Shown: positions 23,432 to 32,872 of the stretch, one piece after another
How the letters are laid out: each line of letters begins with the position of its first letter
Numbering within the stretch: the first letter of the stretch is position 1
Assembly (NCBI GenBank): GCA_910585615.1
Contig: CAJUFO010000023.1
Span: 1 to 57,290 of the forward strand
Reading direction: 5' to 3'
From: an uncultured Acetatifactor sp.
GTDB taxonomy: Bacteria; Bacillota; Clostridia; Lachnospirales; Lachnospiraceae
Length of the DNA stretch: 57,290 nucleotides
Program-made: the position numbers and the translations under genes
Notes under the pieces: generated by a model
What the model was told of the DNA's origin: nothing
What the model saw: only the letters and a program-made list of their open reading frames with translations
Database searches by the model: none

Positions 23432-23803
23432 TTACACCCTCCCCTGTTTAATTTCTAGTTTTAGCTTATATTCAACACATACAAAATAGCCTAGAACCAT
23501 AATTAAAAATATTATAAAATTAAAAATCACAAGAACCTTTGATGAAGCCCATACCAAATTCTTTATAACGAAATAAACAATTAGCCAAACAAAATTATAT
23601 ATAATTGAGCAAATTAAAAACTTGCGCATATAGTCACTAGCTAATTTTTGAGCATAATCCCAGATTCTTTTTGATTTTCTAGATGTTATTGTATTATAGC
23701 CAGTCCCGGATCCAAAGCTGCTTGGATGCTTAAAACATACATACATACAAAAAAACAGTGCTGATAAAAATACAATTGGTAAAAAAGAATACATTCTCCT
23801 CAC
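23432..23803 (-). CDS. SdpI-like membrane protein
   Basis: A 123-residue protein with three to four hydrophobic segments. The loop GSGTGYNTITSRKSKRIWDYAQKLASDY resembles the GYRTPRSMKS-x-ETWxxAxK motif of the SdpI/YhfL family. SdpI confers immunity to a secreted toxic peptide in Bacillus. It ends three bases before the hybrid radical SAM ORF starts, so they share a transcript. In this setting it may be the surviving immunity or accessory protein of a peptide locus. Confidence 0.6.
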   Translation of the reverse strand: MRRMYSFLPIVFLSALFFCMYVCFKHPSSFGSGTGYNTITSRKSKRIWDYAQKLASDYMRKFLICSIIYNFVWLIVYFVIKNLVWASSKVLVIFNFIIFLIMVLGYFVCVEYKLKLEIKQGRV

Positions 23804-23971
23804 CTCTCCATAATAACTTATCGGAATCTAATTCTCTTATTTCATAAAGCTTTCGTAGTCCTACCTCAAATAAACCACTCGGTTTTTTGTAACCCTTGGC
23901 AACTTGCCAAAAATTTGCTGCAAACCGTTTGATTATACTTCAAGCGCCTGGGGCAATTTCATTGTTGCCTA

Positions 23972-24607
23972 TTAATCCCTGTCCCTATACCCTTTGCCAG
24001 AATAATATCCTATCCTGCACATCATACCTGTAGCAATTCTCTTATGTTTCCACAATATTACTTTTCCTATCATCAAAGACATTCCCACAATGAAGAAACC
24101 TATCGTTATCACAGCAATCAGCTCCTCCCACCTGAATGCCAACGCTATCACAAACAACGTACTTTCCAGCAATAATACCATCCTCGCCCGCTTTCGATAG
24201 ACCCGATATTCCACCTGCTCTAAACGTTTATTTTCATTTTCAACAGGCGCCAGCAAAAATATAATTGCGAAGAAAAACGCTGTGACCAATGTGTAACCTA
24301 TCTCTGGCCATTCAATCCGAACAAAACAGATAACTGACACGAATAAAATTGCCGATGAATACAATAAGCATTTGCCTTTTGTCTCTGCATGGTACCCTCC
24401 GGCATTCTTTCTTAAGGGAAATATCAGCAACCATAGCAAAAAGCTACCTCGCAGGAAACCAAAGCAATATCCTATCAGCAGCGTAATAGACATTCCCAGC
24501 AGGCTGCTCCCAAGGTTTTCTAGGCCATACTCCACAATCTCTACTTCTTCCGGTGATATGATTCTGTCTCTTAGGAGCATTCCTGCCAGCTTTTTTCCAA
24601 TCTTCAA
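23972..24607 (-). CDS. agrB: AgrB-like prepeptide-processing membrane protease
   Basis: AgrB cleaves the C-terminal tail of the AgrD precursor and cyclises it. The protein has the N-terminal IISPEEVEIVEYGLENL, membrane segments, and the family signature RKNAGGYHAET, whose His and nearby Cys form the active site (Cys in KGKCLLYSS). The frame is open from 24667, but family alignment points to a start near KIGKKLAGM: TTG 24607, which overlaps the agrD stop, or ATG 24583. The order agrA-C-D-B on one strand is complete. 23804-23971 downstream shows no gene. Confidence 0.85.
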   Translation of the reverse strand: MKIGKKLAGMLLRDRIISPEEVEIVEYGLENLGSSLLGMSITLLIGYCFGFLRGSFLLWLLIFPLRKNAGGYHAETKGKCLLYSSAILFVSVICFVRIEWPEIGYTLVTAFFFAIIFLLAPVENENKRLEQVEYRVYRKRARMVLLLESTLFVIALAFRWEELIAVITIGFFIVGMSLMIGKVILWKHKRIATGMMCRIGYYSGKGYRDRD

Positions 24608-24753
24608 AACTTCCGCAAAGTTTTGACTTTCTCGGATTCCTTTGGCTGATAGCCCAGGCATGAACATGCAGTATTGGCCTCAATGCTTGCAGATTTCTTA
24701 GCGATTGCCGCAATTGCACGTTCAACTTTTCTTTTAGCTTTCTCCATTCTCAT
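24604..24753 (-). CDS. agrD: AgrD-like cyclic autoinducer peptide precursor
   Basis: A 49-residue precursor. An amphipathic N-terminal leader (MRMEKAKRKVERAIAAIAKK) is followed by the core region SIEANTACSCLG and the acidic tail YQPKESEKVK. The tail matches the xQPxEP-type AgrB recognition segment of clostridial AgrD. By alignment with the known arrangement, a five-residue thiolactone ring from Cys30 to Gly34 (CSCLG) is predicted; Cys32 is a second candidate. GGAGG lies nine bases before ATG 24753. The stop overlaps the agrB start. Confidence 0.8.
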   Translation of the reverse strand: MRMEKAKRKVERAIAAIAKKSASIEANTACSCLGYQPKESEKVKTLRKF

Positions 24754-24850
24754 TGCGTTCAACCTCCTTTCTGAAAGCAGTTTAGCACAAAGAATCAAAT
24801 CGTGCCGTTTCTTGTACTAATTTGGCTATATTCATGTAATATTTAGGAGT

Positions 24851-26116
24851 TCAATTTTTATCTTCTGTCAGATACAAGAGCAAAATGACACGAAATAAAT
24901 CGCCATCAGGACATGCTTCCATAATCCCATTATATTTATGCACGATTTTTCTTACATTTTCCAGGCCGATACCATGGCTTTCCTTTGCTCTTTTGGTTGT
25001 AAGAAATTTTCCATAATCTTTTTCCAGTTTCCCGTCATAGCTGTTTTCAATCTGTATTCTCAGAAAGCCTTGATGCAACTCAATCTCTATATCCAGCCTT
25101 TTCTCTTCTGTCTGCTTTGCCGCCTCGATACTGTTCTCCAGCAGATTCCCCAGGATTACATTGATGTCAAAAGAATGGGTCACAGTTTTGGGAAGCTGTG
25201 CTTTTACATTTACATTGCACTGTTCTTCCTTTGCCCTGTAAAGCATGTAATTCATTACACTGTCGATTTCAAAGTTTCCAGAAGCCACGAATTCATTCGG
25301 ATTGACCATAAACTCCTGCATGTCATCAATATATTCTTCAATGGCTCTGTTCTCACCTTTTGCCGCCAGTATCTTCAGCTCATTCATATGGTGTTTCATA
25401 TCGTGGTGCAACGCTTTTACCTTTTCTTCACCTTGCAGCATTACATTCAGTTGGTTCGCATACCCCTTAATCTCCTGCCACAGTATTTCGTTTTCATATT
25501 GATGGAACAAAGCTTCTGCCAGGACATTATATAGATAAAAAGCAAAAAAATTAACCAAAATAAGTCCGATGCTAACTATCACAATCCCTGTTCTTGTGCC
25601 GCTTTCCGTATAGGCTATCGCACAAATCATCCCGATGCTGCACAGCGGCACTAAAATAAACGAGATGTTCTGAATGTTCTCTGTCTTTCGCTGGGCATTC
25701 ACAATTTTTTCCGTAATCTGCTCACAGACCAGCACCAGAAACACATCCAGCACTTCATAGATTTGATTGAATCCCATACCGTCCTTATAGTCTACAAATG
25801 GGAGTATAGCTGCCATGCTGCATCCCATGTTAATTATGTAAACGGAAGCGGTCACAAATAAAATCATCTTTAACGATTTCGTGTATGTCAGAGCAATCAG
25901 CCCGATTCCAAGTATATTACAGGCAACATTGACCCACATCGTATGAAAAGCCAGGTAAGTTGCCGTATTGACTATGAAAAAGCCCCCATATGCCAACACA
26001 TGCCTCATCCGATTGCTGCCGTTTTCATTTTTGTCCTGCAAAAATATGTGCATAAATCTGCTGATTATGTAAATCCTGAAAAGGTTTGTGGTAACACAAA
26101 TAATGAAATCCGTCAT
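24851..26116 (-). CDS. agrC: AgrC-like sensor histidine kinase
   Basis: A 421-residue receptor kinase. Residues 1 to about 215 form six or so membrane segments that should bind the secreted peptide. The cytoplasmic part carries the phosphoacceptor motif LHHDMKHHMNELK, the N-box GNLLENSIEAA and the glycine-rich ESHGIGLENVRKIV of the HATPase_c_5 group. Its ATG overlaps the agrA stop by four bases (ATGA), so it is coupled to the regulator. It is followed by agrD after 97 bases. Confidence 0.88.
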   Translation of the reverse strand: MTDFIICVTTNLFRIYIISRFMHIFLQDKNENGSNRMRHVLAYGGFFIVNTATYLAFHTMWVNVACNILGIGLIALTYTKSLKMILFVTASVYIINMGCSMAAILPFVDYKDGMGFNQIYEVLDVFLVLVCEQITEKIVNAQRKTENIQNISFILVPLCSIGMICAIAYTESGTRTGIVIVSIGLILVNFFAFYLYNVLAEALFHQYENEILWQEIKGYANQLNVMLQGEEKVKALHHDMKHHMNELKILAAKGENRAIEEYIDDMQEFMVNPNEFVASGNFEIDSVMNYMLYRAKEEQCNVNVKAQLPKTVTHSFDINVILGNLLENSIEAAKQTEEKRLDIEIELHQGFLRIQIENSYDGKLEKDYGKFLTTKRAKESHGIGLENVRKIVHKYNGIMEACPDGDLFRVILLLYLTEDKN

Positions 26117-26820
26117 GATAATCCCTTTAACAACCTCTCTCTTACCTGTTTTCGATATGCTTTGCTGATTGACAGTATCGTGTTATTATCCATCTCCACT
26201 GTTTCATAGGCATATCGTACTACATGAGCCTGATTTATCACAAATGAATGGTGAATCGCAAAAAACTCTTTGGGCAGTTTCTTCTCCAAAACCCTGATTC
26301 CACCGTAAAACTCTTCCTCCTCACCCACTGCTACTATTTTTATTTTCCGTCCCTTGCTCTCAAAATATAGAATGTCTCCGTATGAAATATAGTAATAGTC
26401 CCTACCGTTTTGGAATCCAAACCTTTCCGAATTCCTCTCAGTCAACTTCATTGCCAGTTCCAGAGAATCTTCTATCTGCTGCATAGTGATTGGCTTGACC
26501 AGGAAATCCATAGGTTGAGTCTTAAATAACTTTTGCGCATATGCAGAATGCCCTGAAATATAAATAATCTGCATTCCTCTGTTTTCCATCCCGTTTCGGA
26601 TAAAATCACCCACCTCTATCCCCGTCAGCTTAATCAGCTCTATGTCCAGAAACAGTATGTCCAGATGACCTCCCTGTTCAAGATATTGGCACAGCTCTTC
26701 TCCTGCGTACCATACCTGAATATCCATTCTGAATTTGTTCTTCTCAGCATACTGCAATATCATTTCCTCAATTGCAGCACAAGTATTTTTTCCATCATCA
26801 CATATTCCAATATTGTACAT
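26113..26820 (-). CDS. agrA: AgrA-like LytTR response regulator
   Basis: A 235-residue regulator. The receiver domain has the acidic pair in IGICDDGKN, the phospho-acceptor Asp in ILFLDIELIKLTG and the Lys in PMDFLVKPIT. The C-terminal LytTR DNA-binding domain shows YYYISYGDILYFESKGRK, FFAIHHSFVINQAHVV and MDNNTILSISKAYRKQ. ATG 26820 follows GGGGGAA; the frame extends to 26859 without a site. It heads the operon, next to a good promoter. Expected targets are its own promoter and nearby peptide genes. Confidence 0.88.
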   Translation of the reverse strand: MYNIGICDDGKNTCAAIEEMILQYAEKNKFRMDIQVWYAGEELCQYLEQGGHLDILFLDIELIKLTGIEVGDFIRNGMENRGMQIIYISGHSAYAQKLFKTQPMDFLVKPITMQQIEDSLELAMKLTERNSERFGFQNGRDYYYISYGDILYFESKGRKIKIVAVGEEEEFYGGIRVLEKKLPKEFFAIHHSFVINQAHVVRYAYETVEMDNNTILSISKAYRKQVRERLLKGLS

Positions 26821-26850
26821 ACTATTCCCCCGTATTATTTCTTTTGCAAA

Positions 26851-26879
26851 ATCATACATTATCCATGCTTATATTTCAA
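26851..26879 (-). promoter_or_regulatory. promoter of the agrACDB operon
   Basis: On the minus strand TTGAAA (26874-26879), a 17-bp spacer and TATGAT (26851-26856) lie about 30 bases before ATG 26820. Confidence 0.65.
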
Positions 26880-26907
26880 CCCCTTTCTTTGTTTGACATT
26901 AGAAAAC

Positions 26908-26931
26908 CAGCCGGAGATTCCTCCCCGGCTG
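26908..26931 (-). terminator. hairpin terminator between the CD3324 and agrA genes
   Basis: CAGCCGGGGA pairs with TCTCCGGCTG around a short loop and is followed on the minus strand by GTTTTCT. It separates the CD3324-family gene from the agr promoter. Confidence 0.55.
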
Positions 26932-26955
26932 TATCGTGTATTCCTCTATATTTTT

Positions 26956-27234
26956 TTATTGCATTTCACATTTCATATCCTTCACGATACGCTGGATACT
27001 TTTCTCCGACAGGAAGTATCTGCCCGCCAGCTCCGCGCATCCCGCGCCCTGCTGCCAGTCCGCGTAGATATTCCGGTTCCTGGTCAGCAGCTCCTGCCTG
27101 ATGGGGGTGCCGCTGCCCCACTGCCTTCTGTTCCCGGCCTTTTTGGGGATGTAGATATTCTCCCCGTCCACGTACCGCTGGATGATTTCTATGATTTCCG
27201 CCGGCAGAATCTCTTCTGCTCTCCTATAGCCCAT
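26956..27234 (-). CDS. CD3324-family protein (putative DNA-binding)
   Basis: A 92-residue protein. PAEIIEIIQRYVDGENIYIPKK, then NRRQWGSGTPIRQELLTRNRNIYADW and a helix-turn-helix-like LAGRYFLSEKSIQRIVKDMK are the hallmarks of this clostridial family. Its position just upstream of the agr operon could be coincidental. No catalytic motif is present. Role is probably transcriptional regulation; not demonstrated here. Confidence 0.75.
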   Translation of the reverse strand: MGYRRAEEILPAEIIEIIQRYVDGENIYIPKKAGNRRQWGSGTPIRQELLTRNRNIYADWQQGAGCAELAGRYFLSEKSIQRIVKDMKCEMQ

Positions 27235-27305
27235 CGCGCCCTCCTTATTGCGTATTTTCCCACAGTCGAATCCTCGCCCGGCGAGTCCTCTCCTGCCATG
27301 AAAAG

Positions 27306-27368
27306 AGCACGGCTATAGCAAATTTATCTTCTCTTTTTTATAAAATTGCGATAGCCCGTGCTACGCAA
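27306..27368. repeat. hairpin repeat B, copy 2
   Basis: AGCACGGCTATAGCAA (27306-27321) pairs with TTGCGATAGCCCGTGCT (about 27346-27362), followed by ACGCAAT. It shares the tail GCRATAGCC...TGCTACGCAA with the hairpin at 16250-16296. Both lie just upstream of minus-strand genes. Confidence 0.45.
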
Positions 27369-27428
27369 TATACTCAGGTCTTCCCATAGACAGATGCGCC
27401 TCCCTTCCCCGATAAAGCCCCACGGCCC

Positions 27429-29026
27429 TTACACGATGGCCTCTATCAATATCTTTCCGCCAACCGCGATCTCACGGACTCCAATCTGCTTCTTTCTGTT
27501 GAAATTGAAGCTGACCATATAGCCCTTATCCTTGTGATAGGCATCCAGATAATCCACAAGCTGTTCTTCACCGCGCCTGTTGTATTCTTCACCTCTCCAC
27601 ACCTTCATTTCTATCACATATTGTTCCCCGCGATAGTCCACGATGATGTCCGTCCTCTTCAGCTCCCGCGTCCTTGATTCCACATAGTAATTCCCTGTCC
27701 CATTGATTATCGGCCTCAGATAGAGCAGGAAATAAAGGCCTCTCCCCTGTCGCCGTACAAATCATTGAAGTGTATGGCGAAGCTCTCCAGAACCAGTCTC
27801 ATGTCCAAATGGCCGTCCACGATGAACCGGTTCCTGTCCTGCAGAGAAGCCTTGTAGATTTCCAGGCCCTGCATCTCGGCCAGGGAGAGGTAATAATTAT
27901 AAAGCCGCGTCTCAAAGATACGGTTGGCGATGACTGCCACGCCGCATTGGTTTCGGATGAATCCAAACATGGTAGCCGCATCCATCGCCGGGTCGTCCGC
28001 ATTATATACGATGCTTCTTCCGGTGAAGAGCAGCGCGCGCAGCATCCCATTCAGGGTGGGGTATCCCGTCAGCTTGCCTGTCAGAGATTCAAAGAGCGTG
28101 TTTTTTTCCGACAGAATCACCCTCACCGCCTTCTGGAATCCATCCTCCGTCCAGGCCCTCTTCTTCACACTATTTTCCAGCGCTCCACGGCCCTGCGTCC
28201 CGCCGATTTCCTCATCCATCAGCTTACACAGCCGGGATACGAGAAACGGATATCCTGAAGTATACGCATGAATCAGATTGGCCATCCTCCCGATATCCAT
28301 ACCGATTCCGTAATCAGAATCATACTCCTCCAGCATCCCCTCAATATCCCCGGGCGAAAAGCTCATGTCAATCTTGAAATCCGTTGCTATATTCCAGGGA
28401 CTATTTACCTTATGCTCCTCCTCGGGCCGAAGCTTCCTCCTCAGATTCTTTACATCGCACACCCCGGCCAAAATCACCGTGCGGAAAGTGGGCTGCAGCG
28501 AACGCCGGGTATAGTACGCCCGCAGCTGTGCAAGGAAATCCATGAACACCTGGTTGTCCGCCGCGCTGTCCACCTCGTCAATCATCAGCACTATGGGCCG
28601 GTCAGCGGCAGCGCAGATATCGCTCAGCTCCTCGAACAGCTCCATCAATGCGAACTCGCCCCTTCCTCCCTGGGCGCATTCCTGCAGCCGGGACAAGGCT
28701 GCCTGGAACGCCTGGCTCCCTTCTTCCTTATCCCTCCTCAGAGCGCGCAGAAAGGACTTTGCGAAAGCCGCTGCAAAGGCGCTGCCACTGCGGAATTTTT
28801 CCGCGTCAAAGGTCTGGAAATCCAGCAGGACCACGCGATACACGTTCTGCAGATAGCGCTCTAGGGCCATCAGGACAGTGGTCTTCCCATATTGTCTTGC
28901 CCTGTTGACAGAAAAATACTTCCCTGCGTCCACCAGCTCCCTGATTTCCCGCAGCCTCTCGTCGAGCTTGACCATATAGTGTTCTTCCGGGATACATGCC
29001 CCTGTCACATTGAACGCTTTCGCCAT
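27429..29026 (-). pseudogene. AAA-ATPase with C-terminal PD-(D/E)XK domain, frameshifted
   Basis: The first frame (29026-27716) is an AAA protein. Its P-loop-like NRARQYGKTTVLMALERYL is near residue 43, its Walker B VLMIDEVDSAADN, and TSGYPFLVSRLCKLMDEE is typical of the AAA-ATPase_like/DUF1703 group. It stops after GDRGEAFISCSI. Another frame gives GLYFLLYLRPIINGTGNYYV across the stop and continues into 27683-27429, which encodes the nuclease-like part: DIIVDYRGEQYVIEMKVWRGEEYNRRGEEQL. So one gene was broken by a small frameshifting deletion near 27738-27745 (about eight residues seem missing). The residual ATPase might still be made. Confidence 0.75.
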
Positions 29027-29121
29027 CCCTTCCGCTCCTTTCCTGTCTGCTGCCGTCCCGTGCTTCCGCCTCCCTGACTCTCTGAAGTCAGTTTCCCCCG
29101 GCTCTTACTCCTTATATTCGC

Positions 29122-30582
29122 CTACCGGAACAGGGGCTTACAGGCCGGGTAGATTCGCTTGAACTGCTGATACCGCTCCTCGTATTTCGCCACCAATTCC
29201 GCCTCCGGTTCCACGGTCTCCACCACTTTCACCACCTTGGCGGCGATTTCCTCTACACTGGCATACTCCCCGCAGGCCACCGCCGCCAGCATGGCGCCGC
29301 CCATGGAGGGGCCCTCCTCGCTCTCCGGCACTTCCACCCTCAGATTCAGCACATTGGCCACGATTTTCTTCCACAGGGGGCTCTTCGCGCCGCCGCCGCA
29401 GATCTTCGTGCTCTTCAGCTCAATCCCCAGGGACTTGGCCACCTCCAGGGAGTCCCGCAGGGCGAAGGCCACGCCCTCCAGCACGGCCTGGGTCATGTCC
29501 GCCCTGGTGGTGTCCATGCTCATGCCGATGAAGACAGCTCTGGCTTCCGGGTCATTGTGGGGCGAGCGCTCCCCCATGAGATAGGGCAGGAAGAACACAT
29601 GGTTCTCTCCCAGCTTCTCGATGGGCTGCTGTTGGGCGGCGTAATCCTTTGTGCCGATGATCTCGTCCATCCACCACTTGTTGCAGCTAGCCGCGCTGAG
29701 CATGCAGCCCATGAGATGGTAGCTGCCGTCCGCGTGGGCGAAGGAGTGCAGGGCATTGTATCTGTCCACGCCGAACTGCTTCGAGGAGATGAAGACGGTG
29801 CCGCTGGTGCCCAGGGAGATGTTGCACATATTGTCTCCCACGGTTCCGGTTCCCACCGCCGCCGCCGCGTTGTCCCCGGCCCCGGCCGCCACCTTCACGG
29901 AAGGGCTGAGGCCAAGCTGTGCCGCCACCTGGGGCAGCAGGGTACCCACGGCCTCATAGCTCTCGTAGCATTTCGCAAGCTGTCCTACCCGGATGCCGCA
30001 GATATCGCACATTTCTTCCGACCATCTGCGGTTCTTCACATCGAACAGCAGCATGCCGGACGCGTCCGACACATCCGTGCAGTGCACGCCGGTGAGCTTA
30101 TAGGCGATATAGTCCTTGGGCAGCATGATTTTGGCGATCCGGGCGAAATTCTCAGGCTCCCGGTTCTTCACCCAGAGGAGCTTGGGGGCGGTAAAGCCCG
30201 CGAAAGCGATGTTGGCGGTGTACGCCGACAGCTTCTCCCTGCCGATCACATTATTCAGGTATTCCGTCTCCTCCCCTGTCCTGCCGTCATTCCAGAGGAT
30301 GGCGGGACGGATGACATTATCGTCTTCGTCCAGGATCACCAGGCCGTGCATCTGGCCGCCGAAGCTGATGCCGGCAACCTGCTCCTTGTCCACGTCCTGA
30401 ATCAGTTCTTCGATTCCCAGGATGGTCTGTTCATACCAGTCCTGGGGCTTCTGCTCCGACCAGCCGGGGTGGGGGAAATACAGGGGGTATTCCCTGGAGA
30501 CGATGTTCACGATTTTCCCCTCGCTGTCCATGAGCAGCAGCTTCACGGCTGACGTTCCTAAATCTATTCCTATATAAAACAT
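29122..30582 (-). CDS. xylB: xylulokinase
   Basis: A 486-residue FGGY-family kinase converting D-xylulose to xylulose 5-phosphate. The N-terminal phosphate-binding loop is GIDLGTSAVKLLLMD. MHGLVILDEDDNVIRPAILWNDGRT is the sugar-binding segment typical of XylB, followed by AAGAGDNAAAAVGTG, SLGTSGTVF and the C-terminal GGGAKSPLWKKIVANVL. ATG 30582 is chosen because GGAGG lies six bases upstream; the open frame reaches 30642. It is the third gene of a leftward group with the SGNH esterase and DUF4867. Substrate assignment is by motif; a related pentulose is possible. Confidence 0.9.
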   Translation of the reverse strand: MFYIGIDLGTSAVKLLLMDSEGKIVNIVSREYPLYFPHPGWSEQKPQDWYEQTILGIEELIQDVDKEQVAGISFGGQMHGLVILDEDDNVIRPAILWNDGRTGEETEYLNNVIGREKLSAYTANIAFAGFTAPKLLWVKNREPENFARIAKIMLPKDYIAYKLTGVHCTDVSDASGMLLFDVKNRRWSEEMCDICGIRVGQLAKCYESYEAVGTLLPQVAAQLGLSPSVKVAAGAGDNAAAAVGTGTVGDNMCNISLGTSGTVFISSKQFGVDRYNALHSFAHADGSYHLMGCMLSAASCNKWWMDEIIGTKDYAAQQQPIEKLGENHVFFLPYLMGERSPHNDPEARAVFIGMSMDTTRADMTQAVLEGVAFALRDSLEVAKSLGIELKSTKICGGGAKSPLWKKIVANVLNLRVEVPESEEGPSMGGAMLAAVACGEYASVEEIAAKVVKVVETVEPEAELVAKYEERYQQFKRIYPACKPLFR

Positions 30583-30720
30583 GTAAATCCCTCCTGTCTG
30601 TCTCTTCAATATACACACAATGCACACTGCTTCTTCCCGCACTTCCAGGATATGCCGAAAACCTACTTCCTGTCATGCCGCCTACGGCGGCACAAACAAT
30701 TAATGAACTGGTGCAAGTCC

Positions 30721-30810
30721 GTAAGAATGCCTATACTTGGCATTCTTACCGGAATGATTTAGATTTTCTTAGTCCCGCGTACTTTGCGGGCTTAGAAAAT
30801 CTTCATTCCG
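30721..30810. repeat. pair of hairpins between xylB and the DUF4867 gene
   Basis: First stem GTAAGAATGCC/GGCATTCTTAC (30721-30749). Second, a long imperfect palindrome from CGGAATGA...AGATTTTCTTAG...CCCGC to GCGGG...CTTAGAAAATCT...CATTCCG (30750-30810). No T run follows on the minus strand, so it may be a repeat or an mRNA-processing stem rather than a terminator. Confidence 0.5.
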
Positions 30811-30818
30811 TGCACACT

Positions 30819-31478
30819 TCAGTCTTCCGTAAGGCACAGGTTCCTGCCCTTCAGTCCCAGGAAGCTCCCCTCGTCCAGTCCGCCTTCCGCGTGGCCGATC
30901 AGCCATTTGTTCACGGCGGTGAGCATGGCGTCCTCGTCGGAAAGGCCCGCGCCGGACTTTGCCTCGTCCACCTTTTTGTGGGCTTCTTTCAGGGGATAGT
31001 TCGTCCCTTTGGGCAGCACGATGGCAACCTGGAAGCCGCTCGCATCATCTACATGGCAGGGCGCGTAGTGCAGGGAGGTGGCATATACCTCCACCGCTGT
31101 CCCGGCGGGCACCAGGAAGGCCTCCACCTTGGACGTGTCGTATGTATGGTCTGCCTCCACGTCCGCCAGCAGCCCCAGCATCAGCACCGCGTCCGTTGCC
31201 GCCACGTTGATTTCGGAATCCCTGTGGTACTCCAGGGCGTTGAGCTTGGTATTGTGGCCGTTGCAGTAGCCGATCTGGATGGGCATCTCCCCGTAGGCCA
31301 CTCTGGACAGTTCCTCCATCACGGGCAGGGCTTCCAGCGCCTCCACGGAGGGCTCGTAGGCCACATCCGCCGGAACCGGGGTCTTTTTCAGCTCCTCCAC
31401 CAAATCGGTGAAATCTACATTGTCTACCACTCTGCCGTATCTCTTGAATGCCTCGTCCGTCACCTTTAAAATCTTCAT
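30819..31478 (-). CDS. DUF4867 family protein
   Basis: A 219-residue cytoplasmic protein matching DUF4867. It has IQIGYCNGHNTKLNALEYHRDSEINVA, a cupin-like pattern (His and Glu in EYHRDSE), FLVPAGTAVEVYATSLHYAPC and FQVAIVLPKGTNYPL. The cupin-like shape suggests a sugar isomerase or epimerase related activity, but this is inference. GGAG lies near the start. It lies between the SGNH esterase and xylB, consistent with carbohydrate use. Confidence 0.8.
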   Translation of the reverse strand: MKILKVTDEAFKRYGRVVDNVDFTDLVEELKKTPVPADVAYEPSVEALEALPVMEELSRVAYGEMPIQIGYCNGHNTKLNALEYHRDSEINVAATDAVLMLGLLADVEADHTYDTSKVEAFLVPAGTAVEVYATSLHYAPCHVDDASGFQVAIVLPKGTNYPLKEAHKKVDEAKSGAGLSDEDAMLTAVNKWLIGHAEGGLDEGSFLGLKGRNLCLTED

Positions 31479-31695
31479 CCTTCTCCTGATACCTCCTGTT
31501 ATGATTTCTTTTCCTTCCGCTGTCTTCCAGCCAGTTTACCGCCTCAGCCTCAGATTTCTTTCCTGCTTTCAGATACCGTCCGCTGTCGGCCGGTTTACCG
31601 TCTCAGCCCCAGATTCCCTCCACCAGCTTCCTGGAGCTTCCCCCTCCCAGCCACACCTTCGTCCCGGGCACTCTCTTGCTGCCCGCGGGCTTGTC

Positions 31696-32310
31696 TCAGA
31701 CTCCCGCCGCCTTCTTCCAGGCTACGGCGATGACCTCGTGGCCCGCAGCAGTGGGATGGACGCCGTCGCCGGTCCAGCGCTGCGCCGGGAATTTCTTCTG
31801 GGCCTCATCAAAAGCCTCCTGCAAATCCACGTAAGTCAGTCCGAACTCCTCCGCCAGCTTTCTCGTCACCTCCCTGCGGGCCGCCACCTCGCCGGAGAAC
31901 ACATCCCAGTCCGGCGTGGTGGCCGGGCCGGGCATCACGTAAGCGCCCATGAGGATGAGGCGCGTCTGCGGCAGCGCGGCAAAGGTCTCCCGCAGCAGAA
32001 TCCGGTACACTTCCTCGAAAAGCGGCACGCTGACCCCGTCATGGTTCCCGAACTCATGCCACACATCGTTGACGCCAATCAGAATCGTGATCACATCCGG
32101 CTTCAGGTTCAGGCAGTCCCGCTTCCATCTGGCCAGCAGATCCACCACCCGGTTGCCGCTGATGCCGCAGTTCATCACCTCGCAGTCTCCGTCCTGAGCC
32201 ATCAGGTCTGCCTCCAGCAGGCGCGGATACCCGCAGCCTGTGGCGTAGGGGTTCCCGTAGTCCCCTCTCCCGCAGTCCGTGATGGAATCTCCCTGAAATA
32301 AATATCTCAT
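31696..32310 (-). CDS. SGNH/GDSL hydrolase
   Basis: A 204-residue cytoplasmic esterase. Block I is LFQGDSITDCGRGD (nucleophile Ser), block II has the Gly of NCGISGNRVVDLLARW, block III is IGVNDVWHEF (Asn), and block V is DGVHPTAAGH (Asp and His). This is the acetylxylan-esterase-like subgroup often found in pentose-glycan clusters. It is first in the leftward group with DUF4867 and xylB; 31479-31695 between them has no ORF. Confidence 0.9.
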   Translation of the reverse strand: MRYLFQGDSITDCGRGDYGNPYATGCGYPRLLEADLMAQDGDCEVMNCGISGNRVVDLLARWKRDCLNLKPDVITILIGVNDVWHEFGNHDGVSVPLFEEVYRILLRETFAALPQTRLILMGAYVMPGPATTPDWDVFSGEVAARREVTRKLAEEFGLTYVDLQEAFDEAQKKFPAQRWTGDGVHPTAAGHEVIAVAWKKAAGV

Positions 32311-32457
32311 CTCATCATTCTTCCTTTCCGGTAAAGTTTAGTTACTTTCTATATTACACCATAACGCTTCTGATTTCCATGAAAATTTGCGCGATGCATG
32401 GAAAAGGCATGGAAAATAGATACAGAAGCCCGTCGACAATCATATCCGGCACTTCCT

Positions 32458-32712
32458 TCAGCGGAATCCCTTTCCTCTGTGCCACCCCTTATCGTCAAAA
32501 AGGCTGTGGGAATCGCAGGAGCAGTCATAGTACGCACAGAGCATCTGGGCCGCGAAGGATTTCCCGAACGGGCGGGGCCTGCTGACGCATGTCAGGTTAT
32601 TTACCATGCCGATTGTCTCATTTATCAGGCGGATCAATCCTGTCTTGTCCACATATTCGCTGTTCACGATTCTCTGAAATCCACTGTTTCCCGGATTGAA
32701 ATAGATTCCCAT
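32458..32712 (-). pseudogene. truncated AAA-ATPase_like gene, 5' fragment
   Basis: The first about 77 residues (MGIYFNPGNSGFQRIVNSEYVDKTGLI, then NLTCVSRPRPFGKSFAAQMLCAYYD) match the start of AAA-ATPase_like (PF09820) proteins, including the substrate-adaptor N-terminus and the PRPFGKS P-loop. After SLFDDK the sequence diverges and stops. A second, shorter relic with the same start is at 34260-34358; both share the upstream sequence TTCAATCTTATGTCTTAT. Confidence 0.75.
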
Positions 32713-32872
32713 GCAATCTCCTTCCCGATGCAGAACTTGATATCACTTTATTCAATCTTATGTCTTATGCCCCCTCCAATAGATACCCCTGGCGAACTGC
32801 GCGAATACGCGTTTGACTTCCACGGCGCTTCTCTCCAAGACGCATGCCTTAAAATGGAGCTGGACGGTAGAA

